From Bradyrhizobium betae (GTDB lineage: Bacteria; Pseudomonadota; Alphaproteobacteria; Rhizobiales; Xanthobacteraceae): a stretch of 64,000 nt of DNA. Shown one piece after another: positions 8,335-16,980 of the stretch; position 1 is the first letter of the stretch, and each line of letters begins with the position of its first letter. Below the pieces are notes generated by a model that searched no databases, had not been told where the DNA came from, and worked only from the letters and a program-made list of their open reading frames with translations. Both the position numbers and the translations under genes were made by a program. The stretch is from NCBI RefSeq assembly GCF_004123905.1, contig NZ_MZXW01000016.1:744001-808000 (forward strand), given 5' to 3'.

Positions 8335-9276
8335 TCATCCCGGCCGCATCTGGTCCTGCCGCGCCGGCAGACGCACCGTGACCGCCACCACACCGGCGAG
8401 AATGAGCACCATTCCGGCAAGATTGGACCAGCTAAAGCTCTCACCGAGCAGGGTGGTGCCGAGCACCACCGCGAATCCTGCCCGTAAGTAACTCCCGCTG
8501 GTGGTTCCGAGCGGGCCGAGCGTGCGGATCAGCCGGAAATAGATCACCATCGCAAGCGCCGTGCAGACGATTGCGAGAGCCATGACCGCCGCGATCGCCT
8601 GCGCTGGCGGCGGCGCCAGCGTCCATGGCTGCTCGAGGATTGCGGCCGCGGGCAGCATCAGGATGGCGGCGCAGCTCATGGCACCGGCCGCCGTGACGAT
8701 CGCGGGTAACTTCGAAAACCGTTGTCCCCAGATCGGTGCGAGCGCATAGCAGAGGCTGGCGCCGAGCACGGCGGCTTGCGCCAGCGGCGCGGCGGTGCCT
8801 ATCCCGGCCAGCGTATCGATACCGATGGTCACGGCGACACCGGCGAGGCCAAGCGCGACGCCAACGATCTTGCGGCCGTCGATGGCCTGCCGGCCGCGCC
8901 CGCTCATCATCGCGATCGCGAGCACGAACATCGGCGGCGTTGCATTGAGCACGCCGGCGAGACCGCTGGTGATATGCGCCTCGCCCCAGCTGATCAGGGT
9001 AAACGGCAGCGCACTTTGCAGCAGCCCCTGCACCAGGAAGGCCGCCCAGACCGATCCCTGGCGAGGCAGTGCGTGTCCTTGCGCAGTTGCGATGAGCAGG
9101 AGCAGAACCGCTGCGATCGTCACGCGCACGGCCACCATCGTGAACGGCGGAATCGTCGGGATCGCGACCTTGATCAGCGTGAACGAACTGCCCCAGATCA
9201 GCGCGAGCAGCAGCAGCAGACCGATCTCGCGCGTGAGGCGGATCGGCTTCGACATGGCCTGTGCGTGCATGTTCAT
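8335..9276 (-). CDS. EamA/DMT-family transporter
   Basis: A 313-residue inner-membrane protein with about ten hydrophobic segments arranged as two EamA repeats. The first repeat opens with LLLALIWGSSFTLIKVAI, the family signature at the start of TM1, and the second with AQAAVLGASLCYALAPIWGQ. DMT transporters of this size export amino acids, purines or drugs. The gene is divergent from the Ada-like regulator at 9410, 133 bp away, which could place it under that regulator (inference). Substrate unknown. Confidence 0.9.
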   Translation of the reverse strand: MNMHAQAMSKPIRLTREIGLLLLLALIWGSSFTLIKVAIPTIPPFTMVAVRVTIAAVLLLLIATAQGHALPRQGSVWAAFLVQGLLQSALPFTLISWGEAHITSGLAGVLNATPPMFVLAIAMMSGRGRQAIDGRKIVGVALGLAGVAVTIGIDTLAGIGTAAPLAQAAVLGASLCYALAPIWGQRFSKLPAIVTAAGAMSCAAILMLPAAAILEQPWTLAPPPAQAIAAVMALAIVCTALAMVIYFRLIRTLGPLGTTSGSYLRAGFAVVLGTTLLGESFSWSNLAGMVLILAGVVAVTVRLPARQDQMRPG

Positions 9277-9409
9277 GCGTCGTGCTCCTGAAGCTATCAG
9301 GCACGATGATCCGAAAGCTGTGGTGCGGGCTGGCTGAATTCGGACCTCATCGCCCGATCGAGTCCGATTTCAGCTACTCGGCCGGCCGCGTTGAAACTAA
9401 TGTCCTGGT

Positions 9410-10012
9410 ATGGCGAGCGTTTCAGCGCAGCGGCAGACCCTGCCGCCACATCTCGACCGGGAGACCTGCGATCGGGCGCGGCTGGCGCGCGCCCGCGCGT
9501 TCGACGGCCTGTTCTTCTCTGGCGTGCGTTCGACGCGCATCTATTGCCGGCCGGTCTGCCCGGTGCGTCCCGCGCGCTCCGAGAACGTCACCTTCTACGC
9601 AACCGCTGCTGCCGCCGAGCGGGCCGGCTTCCGTCCGTGCCTGCGCTGCCGTCCGGAAACGGCGCCGGGCTCGCCGGCCTGGATGGGTACGGCGACCACC
9701 GTGGCGCGCGGCATGCGCCTGATCAATGAGGGCTTTCTGGATCGGACATCGATGGCGGATCTTGCGGAAGCGCTCGGCGTCGGGCCACGCCATCTGCTGC
9801 GTCTGTTCATGCGCCACGCCGGCGCCAGCCCGAGCGAGATCGCCGCGACGCGGCGCGTGCAGGAGGCCAAGCGCCTGATCGACCAGACCGACATGACGTT
9901 CGCGGAGATCGCGTTTGCGGCCGGCTTCGGCAGCGTGCGCAGATTCAACGATGCCTTTGCTGCGACCTACAAGCGGGCGCCGTCGTCATTCCGGCGCCGC
10001 CACAGGGCTTAG
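9410..10012 (+). CDS. Ada-type methyl-phosphotriester sensor / AraC regulator without MGMT domain
   Basis: A 200-residue protein. Residues about 18-85 are the Ada N-terminal zinc domain with all four cysteines (C46 in IYCRP, C50, C77 and C80 in FRPCLRC). In E. coli Ada the equivalent of C46 accepts a methyl group from methylphosphotriesters. Residues about 100-196 are an AraC-type double helix-turn-helix (SMADLAEALGVGPRHLLRLF; MTFAEIAFAAGFGSVRRFND). The C-terminal O6-methylguanine transferase of full Ada is absent, as in AdaA proteins, and no alkA or ogt is adjacent. It probably senses DNA alkylation and activates repair genes elsewhere or the divergent exporter. The ribosome site is weak. 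Confidence 0.87.
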   Translation: MASVSAQRQTLPPHLDRETCDRARLARARAFDGLFFSGVRSTRIYCRPVCPVRPARSENVTFYATAAAAERAGFRPCLRCRPETAPGSPAWMGTATTVARGMRLINEGFLDRTSMADLAEALGVGPRHLLRLFMRHAGASPSEIAATRRVQEAKRLIDQTDMTFAEIAFAAGFGSVRRFNDAFAATYKRAPSSFRRRHRA

Positions 10013-10023
10013 CGCCAGGCAGA

Positions 10024-10842
10024 TCACCCGATCTGCTTCTCGCCGTGCCGCTCCGACAGCGTGAAAATCTCGACGCCATCAGCGGTCACGCCGACCGAGT
10101 GCTCGAACTGCGCCGACAGCGAGCGGTCGCGGGTCACCGCGGTCCAACCGTCGGAGAGAATCTTCACATGCGGCTTGCCGAGATTGATCATCGGCTCGAT
10201 GGTGAAGAACATGCCGGGCTTGAGCTGGACGCCTTCGCCGGGCCGGCCGATGTGGATGATGTTCGGCTCGTCGTGGAACATGCGCCCGAGGCCATGGCCG
10301 CAGAAATCGCGCACCACGCTCATGGCTTGCGGTTCGACAAAACTCTGGATGGCGTGGCCGATGTCGCCGGTGGTGGCGCCTGGCTTCACGGCGGCGATGC
10401 CGCGCATCATGGCCTCATAGGTCACCTCGATCAGCCGCTCCGCCTTGCGCGCGATCGGGCCGATCGCATACATCCTGCTGGAATCGCCGTACCAGCCGTC
10501 GACGATGAAGGTGACGTCGATATTGACGATGTCGCCTTCCTTCAGCGGACGATCGCCGGGCATGCCGTGGCAGACCACGTGGTTGAGCGAGGTGCAGGTC
10601 GAGTAGCGATAGCCGCGATACATCAGCGTCGCCGGATAGGCATTGTTGCTGAAGGCGAAGTCGCGGACGAACTGGTCGATGCGCTCGGTCGGCACGCCGG
10701 GGCCGACGATATCGGTGAGCTCGTCGAGGCACTTTGCCACCAGCGCTCCCGCCTTGCGCATGCCGGCAAAGGCGCTCGGCCCATGCAGCTTGATCTGTCC
10801 GGTCTTGCGCAAGGAGGTATCGGAGGCTTCGACGTAGCTCAT
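10024..10842 (-). CDS. map: Type I methionine aminopeptidase
   Basis: A 272-residue enzyme that removes the initiator methionine from nascent proteins. All five metal ligands of the family are visible: D109, D120, H183 (in CGHGLG), E216 (in TIEPMI) and E247 (in QFEHSV). The substrate-binding H92 is present in CHGMPGD. The length is normal for the bacterial type I enzyme. It converges with the Ada-like gene with only 11 bp between the stops. No partner genes are adjacent. The assignment is secure. Confidence 0.97.
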   Translation of the reverse strand: MSYVEASDTSLRKTGQIKLHGPSAFAGMRKAGALVAKCLDELTDIVGPGVPTERIDQFVRDFAFSNNAYPATLMYRGYRYSTCTSLNHVVCHGMPGDRPLKEGDIVNIDVTFIVDGWYGDSSRMYAIGPIARKAERLIEVTYEAMMRGIAAVKPGATTGDIGHAIQSFVEPQAMSVVRDFCGHGLGRMFHDEPNIIHIGRPGEGVQLKPGMFFTIEPMINLGKPHVKILSDGWTAVTRDRSLSAQFEHSVGVTADGVEIFTLSERHGEKQIG

Positions 10843-10952
10843 GCGGGTGGTGTCTTCTGAAATATCGGCGGAAAGGATTGATTTCAGGCCCTAATCTAAT
10901 GATCGCGGGCCTTCATGCAAGTTAAGCGTTCCTATTGCGCCCGAAACCGGGC

Positions 10953-12269
10953 CTAATTCGGGACTTCTACGGTGGTTTCCACCGGTAGTGCGCCGCCGCG
11001 GACGCGGATTTCGCGCACCGGATAGGGAACCCGGATGCCCTCGCGCTTGAAGGCGTCCCACAGCGCCAGCATCACGTCGCTCTTGACGTTGTCCATGCCG
11101 TCGGGGTCCGCGATCCAGAAGGTCAGCGAGAACTTCATGCCGGCTTCGGCGAACTCGGTCAAAATGCTGTTCGGCGGCTTGCCCTTCTGTGCGCGGGGAT
11201 GGGCGGCGGCGGTCTCGGCGGCGAGCTTGCAGACCAGGCGGGGGTCGGCGTCGTAATTGGTGCCGAAGGCGATCTTCACCAGCGTATTCTTGTCGGTATA
11301 GGTCCAGTTGACGACCTTCTGCGTCACCAGATCCTCGTTCGGCACCAGGAATTCGCGGCCGTCGCCGGCGGCGACGGAAATATAGCGCGTCTTCATTGCG
11401 CTGATGCGGCCGGTGTTGTCGCCGATGGTCACGAGATCGCCGGGCTTCACCGATTTATCGGCGAGCAGGATGATCCCCGAGATGAAATTGGCGACGATCT
11501 TCTGCAGGCCGATACCGATGCCGACACCGACCGCGCCGGAGAAGACCGCAAGCGCCGAGAGGTCGATGCCGACGGAACCGAGCGCGATCACGATCGCGAT
11601 CGCAAGCAGCCCGATGCGGATGATCTTGACCAGCAGCACCTGCACCGACGGCGTCAAATCGGTCGCCGAATTGATCCGGTTCTCGGCGAAATTGCTGGCG
11701 ATGTTGGTGGCCCAGAGCGCGATGAGCAGAAGCGCGCCGGCCTTGATCACCAGAAGCGGCGTCAGCCGCAGGCCGCCGAGCACGATGGCGTAGGAATCGA
11801 GCAGATCCACCGTCGCATCGAGCTGGCCGAGGATGGAGAGCGCGGCAACGAACCAGGCCGTGATCGACACCAGCTTGACGATGAAGGCGTTGCGCAGCAC
11901 CGGGGTCACGAGCCGGATCGCGAGCCAGGCCAGGCCCAGCTTGGCCGCGACCATCAGCAGATAGGAGCGGCTCGGCCAGGTCGCATGGTACATCACCACG
12001 CGCTCGATGATCACGAGCAGGGTGAACACCGCCGTCGAGGCGCTGGACACCATCACGCGGGCGAAGTGCCGGAGCGGCAGCGGCCAGCGCAGCGCCAGCG
12101 ACGTCATGTCGACGCGGTTGCGAACCCCGGCTTCCGCCGCATAGGCGATTCCGGCCGCGGCGAGAATGAGGCCGAATTGCAGGTAGAACCAGGGTGAGGA
12201 GATTTCCGCCCCGACGCTTCGCGCGGTCGTCTGCACGAACTCCATGAAGTCTTTGAGGTCCATGTCCAT
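10953..12269 (-). CDS. MscS-family mechanosensitive channel
   Basis: A 438-residue membrane protein with several N-terminal hydrophobic segments and a C-terminal MscS core. The pore helix is Gly/Ala-rich (SGAVGVGIGIGLQKIVANF), followed by the beta domain (KPGDLVTIGDNTGRI) and the alpha/beta vestibule. It likely releases solutes on hypo-osmotic shock. The start at 12269 (MDMDLKDF) was chosen because family members begin this way; the frame is open to an ATG at 12350, and neither site has a strong ribosome site. It is divergent from a cation/proton antiporter, which suggests a shared osmotic or ion-balance context. Confidence 0.9.
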   Translation of the reverse strand: MDMDLKDFMEFVQTTARSVGAEISSPWFYLQFGLILAAAGIAYAAEAGVRNRVDMTSLALRWPLPLRHFARVMVSSASTAVFTLLVIIERVVMYHATWPSRSYLLMVAAKLGLAWLAIRLVTPVLRNAFIVKLVSITAWFVAALSILGQLDATVDLLDSYAIVLGGLRLTPLLVIKAGALLLIALWATNIASNFAENRINSATDLTPSVQVLLVKIIRIGLLAIAIVIALGSVGIDLSALAVFSGAVGVGIGIGLQKIVANFISGIILLADKSVKPGDLVTIGDNTGRISAMKTRYISVAAGDGREFLVPNEDLVTQKVVNWTYTDKNTLVKIAFGTNYDADPRLVCKLAAETAAAHPRAQKGKPPNSILTEFAEAGMKFSLTFWIADPDGMDNVKSDVMLALWDAFKREGIRVPYPVREIRVRGGALPVETTVEVPN

Positions 12270-12481
12270 CGGGAGGTCTCGTCGGGAAGCGGGCGGAAGG
12301 ATTTGATTCGAGGGCGCCGCAGAATCCCACAAAGGGCGCGGCCGGGCCATCGATACACCGTGAAGTGAAGCGCGTTAAGGCCGCAAAATACGGGCAGATT
12401 GCCGCGAGGTGCGAAAATGGGTTGGCGCGCCGGTGTGGCGACGATAAGGATGCAATTCCAGCGATTTTACCCGGAAGGTGG

Positions 12482-14275
12482 ATGGCCTCTCTCGACTCTG
12501 TCAGCCTCGCCATATTGCTCGGCGCCGTCCTCGTCATGGCCGGCATCCTGTCGAGCCTGCTTGCACTGCGCTTCGGCGCGCCCCTGCTGCTAGTCTTCCT
12601 TGCGATCGGCATGCTCGCGGGCGATTCCGGCCCCGGGCAGCTCCAGTTCGATGACGTCCGCACCACCTATCTGGTCGGCTCGGTGGCGCTGGCCCTGATC
12701 CTGTTCGACGGCGGCCTGAAGACGCGCTTTGCCAGCATCCGCACCGTGCTCGCGCCCTCCGTGGTGCTCGCGACCGTCGGCGTGCTCTTGACCGCGCTGG
12801 TTACGGCGCCGTTCGCCAAATACGCGCTCGACCTCAACTGGACGGAGTCGCTGCTGGTCGGCGCCGTCGTGGCCTCGACCGACGCGGCTGCCGTGTTCCT
12901 GCTGGTGCACACCCAGGGCCTGCGCCTGCGCCCGCGCGTCGGTGCGACGCTGGAGGCCGAATCCGGCACCAACGATCCCTTCGCGATCTTCCTCACCCTG
13001 ATGCTGGTCGAATACATCTCGCTGGGCTCGACCTCGGCAGGGCACGTCGCGATGGAGTTCATTCAGGAGGCCGTGCTGGGCGCCGTCGTCGGATTCCTCG
13101 GCGGACGTTTCGTCGTCATCGCGCTCAACCAGGTGGCGCTGCCGCAGGGCCTGCATGCGCCGTTCGTGACCACGGGCGCGCTCGTGATCTTCGGCGGCTC
13201 GCAGATGATGCACGCCTCGGGTTTCCTTGCGGTCTATCTCGCCGGCATCATCATCGGCAATCGTCCGACGCGCGCGCATAATTCGGTGGTGGCGTTCCTC
13301 GATGCTGCGACCTGGCTGGCGCAGATCGTGATGTTCGTGCTGCTCGGCCTGCTGGTTTCGCCGAGCCGGCTCGGCATCAGCGTGCTGCCGGCGGTCGGGG
13401 TCGCATTCGTGCTGATGCTGGTCGCGCGGCCGCTCGCGGTGTTCGTGTGCCTGGCGCCATTCCGCTTCAACTGGCGCGAGAAGATCTTCATCGCCTGGAC
13501 CGGCCTGCGTGGCGCCGTCGCGATCTTCCTGGCCTCGATCCCGATGCTGGTGGGCCTGTCGAAAGCCTATCTCTATTTCGACGTCGCCTTCGTCGTCGTC
13601 ATCATCTCGCTGTTGTTGCAGGGCTGGACCTTGGCGCCCGCCGCGCGCAAGCTGCACGTCGCGCTGCCGCGCGCCGAACGCGGCCCGCGTCGCGTGGAGC
13701 TCGACCTGCCCGGCCAGCTCGAGCAGCAACTGGTGGGCTATCCGGTGCGGCCGAAAAGCCTGTATTTCCGCCGTGGCCTGATCCCGTCCTGGTCGAAGCC
13801 GACGCTGGTGATCCGCAAAGAGAGCATTTTGACGCCCGTGGAAGCCGATCCGATCGCGCCCGGCGACTACATCTATTTGCTGGCCCCGCCGGAAAAGGCC
13901 GAGTCACTCGACCGCTTCTTCGTCGACATGCAGCCGAGCACCGCGCCCGATCCGCATCTTCTCGGCGACTTCATGGTCTCTGGCGAGCACACGCTGGCCG
14001 AGCTTGCGGAGATCTACGGCGTCAAGGTGAGTGAGGAAGAGGGCAAGCTGACACTTGCCGATTATTTCGACGTCCATCTCGACCGCGCGCCGAAAGAGGG
14101 TGCCGAGCTCGCGCTGGACGAGATCGTGCTGGTCGCGCGCAGCATCTCCGGCGGCCGGGTCAACGTCGTCGGCCTGCGTCTGCCGGAAGAGGACGAAACG
14201 CCACCGCCGCTGACGCGCCGTCAGGCGCTGCGGAAGAAGCTCGCGGAACTGTGGACCTCGGTGGCGGGGGTCTAG
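12482..14275 (+). CDS. CvrA/NhaP2-type potassium/proton antiporter
   Basis: A 597-residue protein. Residues 1-400 form a CPA1 Na+/H+ exchanger domain with about 12-13 hydrophobic segments, including STDAAAVF and ESGTNDPFAI, which carry the acidic residues expected for ion coupling. The C-terminal part has a TrkA-C/RCK-C-like domain (about 410-495) and a CorC_HlyC-like domain (about 510-590). This matches the CvrA/NhaP2 architecture of potassium/proton antiporters. The start at 12482 has AAGGTGG just upstream. It is divergent from the MscS channel. The specific ion is inferred from architecture. Confidence 0.9.
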   Translation: MASLDSVSLAILLGAVLVMAGILSSLLALRFGAPLLLVFLAIGMLAGDSGPGQLQFDDVRTTYLVGSVALALILFDGGLKTRFASIRTVLAPSVVLATVGVLLTALVTAPFAKYALDLNWTESLLVGAVVASTDAAAVFLLVHTQGLRLRPRVGATLEAESGTNDPFAIFLTLMLVEYISLGSTSAGHVAMEFIQEAVLGAVVGFLGGRFVVIALNQVALPQGLHAPFVTTGALVIFGGSQMMHASGFLAVYLAGIIIGNRPTRAHNSVVAFLDAATWLAQIVMFVLLGLLVSPSRLGISVLPAVGVAFVLMLVARPLAVFVCLAPFRFNWREKIFIAWTGLRGAVAIFLASIPMLVGLSKAYLYFDVAFVVVIISLLLQGWTLAPAARKLHVALPRAERGPRRVELDLPGQLEQQLVGYPVRPKSLYFRRGLIPSWSKPTLVIRKESILTPVEADPIAPGDYIYLLAPPEKAESLDRFFVDMQPSTAPDPHLLGDFMVSGEHTLAELAEIYGVKVSEEEGKLTLADYFDVHLDRAPKEGAELALDEIVLVARSISGGRVNVVGLRLPEEDETPPPLTRRQALRKKLAELWTSVAGV

Positions 14276-14283
14276 AATACCCT

Positions 14284-14396
14284 CGTGTCCCGGACGCGGC
14301 GCAGCGTGAAACGCTGCACCGCAGAGCCGGGACCCATGTCGGGTGGGCCCCGGCTCTGCGACGCATCACTTCGTGCTGCATCGCGTCCGGGGCACG
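14284..14396. repeat. Large imperfect palindromic intergenic element
   Basis: The convergent gap between the antiporter and the deacetylase is one nested inverted repeat. The outer arms are CGTGTCCCGGACGCG (from 14284) and CGCGTCCGGGGCACG (ending 14396). A second pair, CGCAGAGCCGGG and CCCCGGCTCTGCG, lies at about 14320-14359, and a small hairpin GCAGCGTGAAACGCTGC lies near 14301. The structure resembles dispersed rhizobial palindromic repeats. It could act as a bidirectional terminator, although there is no T-run. Confidence 0.65.
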
Positions 14397-14403
14397 GAGC
14401 GTG

Positions 14404-15315
14404 TTACTTCTCCGCCGGCACCACTTCCTTCCAATGCCGCGCAATCGCCGCCCTCGGCGCGATCCACGCAGCGCTGTTCCCCGCAATATGCGCCAAGATC
14501 CGATCCAGCGCACCGATGCGCCCCGGCCGGCCGATCATGCGCAAATGCAATCCGATCGACATCATCTTCGGCGACGTGTCGCTCTCACGCGTCAGCCACT
14601 CGAAGGCGTCGATGACGTAGTCGGCAAAATCCTGCCCGCTGAAGCGACCGGCATTGTAGTACTGCATGTCGTTGGTATCGAACGCGTAGGGCAGCACCAG
14701 GTGCTGCTTGCCCGAGACTTCGTGATAATAGGGCAAATCGTCATTATAGGCGTCGCTGTCGTAGAGAAAGCCGCCGTCCTCGACCAGCAGCCGCCGCGTG
14801 TTCGGCGAGGTCGCCGAGCGGGTGTGCCAGCCGACCGGGCGCTGTCCCGTGACGCGTTCGATCGCCGCCACTGTCTTGGCGATGACCTCCCGCTCGCTCG
14901 CTTCGTCCATGTCGGCATGGCTCTGCCAGCGCCAGCCATGCGCCGACACTTCGTGGCCGCGCGCGATCGCATCGCGCGCCAGCTCCGGTGAACGCTCGAC
15001 CGCGCGGCCACAGGAACTCACCGTCACTTTGACGCCATGGGCGTCGAACAAATCCATGATGCGCCACCACGCGGCACGCGTGCCGTATTCGAAATGGCCG
15101 TCGATGCAGGAATCCGGGCCCTTCAGCTGGTGCACGACCTCGTAAATCGCCTCGTTGTTCGCATCGCCGTCGTTGATGGAAAACTCCGAGCCCTCCTCGA
15201 AATTCACCACCAGCGACACCGCGACGCGCGCGCCGTTGGGCCAGCGCGGGTTCGGCGGATTGCCGCGATAGCCGGCGAAGTCACGTTGTGAGAGGGGATG
15301 CTTTGCTTCGCTCAT
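14404..15315 (-). CDS. PuuE-like polysaccharide deacetylase / allantoinase-like hydrolase
   Basis: A 303-residue NodB-homology (CE4) protein. The opening RDFAGYRGNPPNPRWPNGA and NFEEGSEF closely resemble PuuE, the cofactor-independent allantoinase of Pseudomonas. The family histidine pair is in HEVSAHGWRW and a conserved segment is WHTRSATSPNTRRLL. Related proteins are often labelled peptidoglycan or polysaccharide deacetylases. It starts 4 bp after the permease gene and is the last gene of a five-gene importer operon, so it probably hydrolyses the imported compound in the cytoplasm. Allantoin or another cyclic amide is possible. No other allantoin-pathway genes are in the window. Confidence 0.85.
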   Translation of the reverse strand: MSEAKHPLSQRDFAGYRGNPPNPRWPNGARVAVSLVVNFEEGSEFSINDGDANNEAIYEVVHQLKGPDSCIDGHFEYGTRAAWWRIMDLFDAHGVKVTVSSCGRAVERSPELARDAIARGHEVSAHGWRWQSHADMDEASEREVIAKTVAAIERVTGQRPVGWHTRSATSPNTRRLLVEDGGFLYDSDAYNDDLPYYHEVSGKQHLVLPYAFDTNDMQYYNAGRFSGQDFADYVIDAFEWLTRESDTSPKMMSIGLHLRMIGRPGRIGALDRILAHIAGNSAAWIAPRAAIARHWKEVVPAEK

Positions 15316-15319
15316 GGCA

Positions 15320-16120
15320 TCAATCCGAAGTTCCGGCCATGCGATGCAGGCCGACGACGCGGTCGCTGACGAACAGCAGGATCACTGTGCCGGCGAGGAT
15401 GAGGGTGGAGAGCGCCGCGAGCGTCGGGTCGGGCGCCTCCTCGATATATTGCAGCATCCGGATCGGCAGCGTCTTGGTGCGGACGTCGGCGAGGAAGATC
15501 GACACCGGATAATTGTCGAACGAGGCCAGGAACGAAAAAATCCCCGCGATCAGGAACGACGGCGCCAGCGCCGGCACCATCACGCGCAGCACGCTGCCGG
15601 GATAGCTGCAGCCGAGCGTGCGCGCCGCCTCGATCAGCGTGAAGTCGAACCGCGCAAGCCCTGAGATCATCGTGCGGGCGACGTAAGGAAGGGTGATCAC
15701 GAGATGCGCAACCAGCAGCGTCGCCCATGGTGCGGTGAAACCAACCGCGCGAAAGCCCTGCAACAGCGCGATGCCGAGCACGAGGCCCGGCATCATCAGC
15801 GGCGACACAAGCGCGGTCGCAAAGATGCCAGCGCCCGGCAGCTTTCCGCGTGCGATCGCGATCGCCGCGAGCGTGCCGCACACCAGCGAGATGACCGTCG
15901 ACAGCAGCGCAATCTGGAGCGATAGCAACAGCGACGGCCAGAAGCCGTCGAGCCGGCCGATCCGGCCATACCAGCGCGTCGAAGCGCCGGTCAGCGGCAG
16001 GTCGAACACCGGCGTCGGCGAGAAGCTGGCGGCGGCGATCACCAGCAACGGGATGATCAGGAACAGCGCGAGGCCGATCGCCATCACCCAGCAGACGATG
16101 ATTGCAGCCCGCGTCATCAC
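15320..16120 (-). CDS. ABC transporter permease, PotC-like
   Basis: A 266-residue inner-membrane permease with about six hydrophobic segments and the coupling loop EAARTLGCSYPGSVLRVMVP, typical of the spermidine/putrescine family. Its start overlaps the stop of the preceding permease gene (ATGA at 16117-16120). It pairs with the PotB-like protein as the heterodimeric channel. Membership of the polyamine/iron (PotABCD, AfuABC) group is clear; the transported compound is not. Confidence 0.92.
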   Translation of the reverse strand: MMTRAAIIVCWVMAIGLALFLIIPLLVIAAASFSPTPVFDLPLTGASTRWYGRIGRLDGFWPSLLLSLQIALLSTVISLVCGTLAAIAIARGKLPGAGIFATALVSPLMMPGLVLGIALLQGFRAVGFTAPWATLLVAHLVITLPYVARTMISGLARFDFTLIEAARTLGCSYPGSVLRVMVPALAPSFLIAGIFSFLASFDNYPVSIFLADVRTKTLPIRMLQYIEEAPDPTLAALSTLILAGTVILLFVSDRVVGLHRMAGTSD

Positions 16121-16980
16121 TTCGGCTCCCGCGACAGGCGCGCACTCAGCGCGACGACGGCGATCGCGATGGCGAGCAGCACGACACCGGCGGCGGCGCC
16201 GAAGCCGGGCTCACGCGCCAGCAGATAAGCTTTAGCGATCGTGGTCGCGAGCGTCGGATATTTCTCGCCGATCAATAGCGTCGGCACCACATAAGCCGAA
16301 ACGGAAAGCGAGAACACCAGCGCGACGCCGGCGATGATGCCGGGCAAGGTCAGCGGCAGGATGACGCGGAAGAACGTCACGACCGGCGAGGCGCCGAGCG
16401 TGGCAGCGGCCTCCGCGTAACGGGAATCGAGCTGCGCGACGATCGCGTAGATCGGCAGGATCATGAAGGGCAGGAAGATGTTGACGGCGCCGACGATCAG
16501 CGCGGTCTCGGTGAAGATCATCCGGATCGGGTCTTCGATGATGCCGAGCGCCATCAGCGTCTCGTTGACGATGCCGTCGCTGCGCAGCAGGATCGTCCAG
16601 GCGAACGCCTTCACGATGACGCTCGCCGCGAGCGGCAGGAATAGCGTCGCCAGCAGCACGGAGCGCAAGGGCCCGCGGGCCCGCGCCAGCGCGAAGGCAG
16701 CGGGATAGCTGATCAGGAAGGCGATGATGGTGGTCAGCAACCCGAGCCGCAGCGAATTCCAGATCACCCAGAGATAATAGGGCGTGCCGAGCAGGCGCTT
16801 GTAGTTGGCAATGGTCAGCCCGTTGGCATCGACAAAACTGACGCCGAGCAAGAGCATCAGCGGCAGAGCGAACACGCCAGCGATGATAACGAAGGAGGGC
16901 AGCACGAATCCAACAGCCGTCAACCGTTCGCGATCGACCGCAGGCGCCGCGACCGGCGCGGAAAGGGCTGCCTCGGTCAT
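16117..16980 (-). CDS. ABC transporter permease, PotB-like
   Basis: A 287-residue permease with an N-terminal cytoplasmic stretch, about six hydrophobic segments and the coupling loop EAAATLGASPVVTFFRVILP. Its ends overlap both neighbours by four bases (the ATPase gene at 16977-16980 and the PotC-like gene at 16117-16120), so the operon is translationally coupled throughout. It forms half of the membrane channel. Confidence 0.92.
   Translation of the reverse strand: MTEAALSAPVAAPAVDRERLTAVGFVLPSFVIIAGVFALPLMLLLGVSFVDANGLTIANYKRLLGTPYYLWVIWNSLRLGLLTTIIAFLISYPAAFALARARGPLRSVLLATLFLPLAASVIVKAFAWTILLRSDGIVNETLMALGIIEDPIRMIFTETALIVGAVNIFLPFMILPIYAIVAQLDSRYAEAAATLGASPVVTFFRVILPLTLPGIIAGVALVFSLSVSAYVVPTLLIGEKYPTLATTIAKAYLLAREPGFGAAAGVVLLAIAIAVVALSARLSREPK

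Noticed and set aside
12590..13729. A 379-codon minus-strand frame opposite the antiporter gene
   Set aside because: Complement of transmembrane segments gives Gln/Arg/His repeats; no domain or ribosome site.
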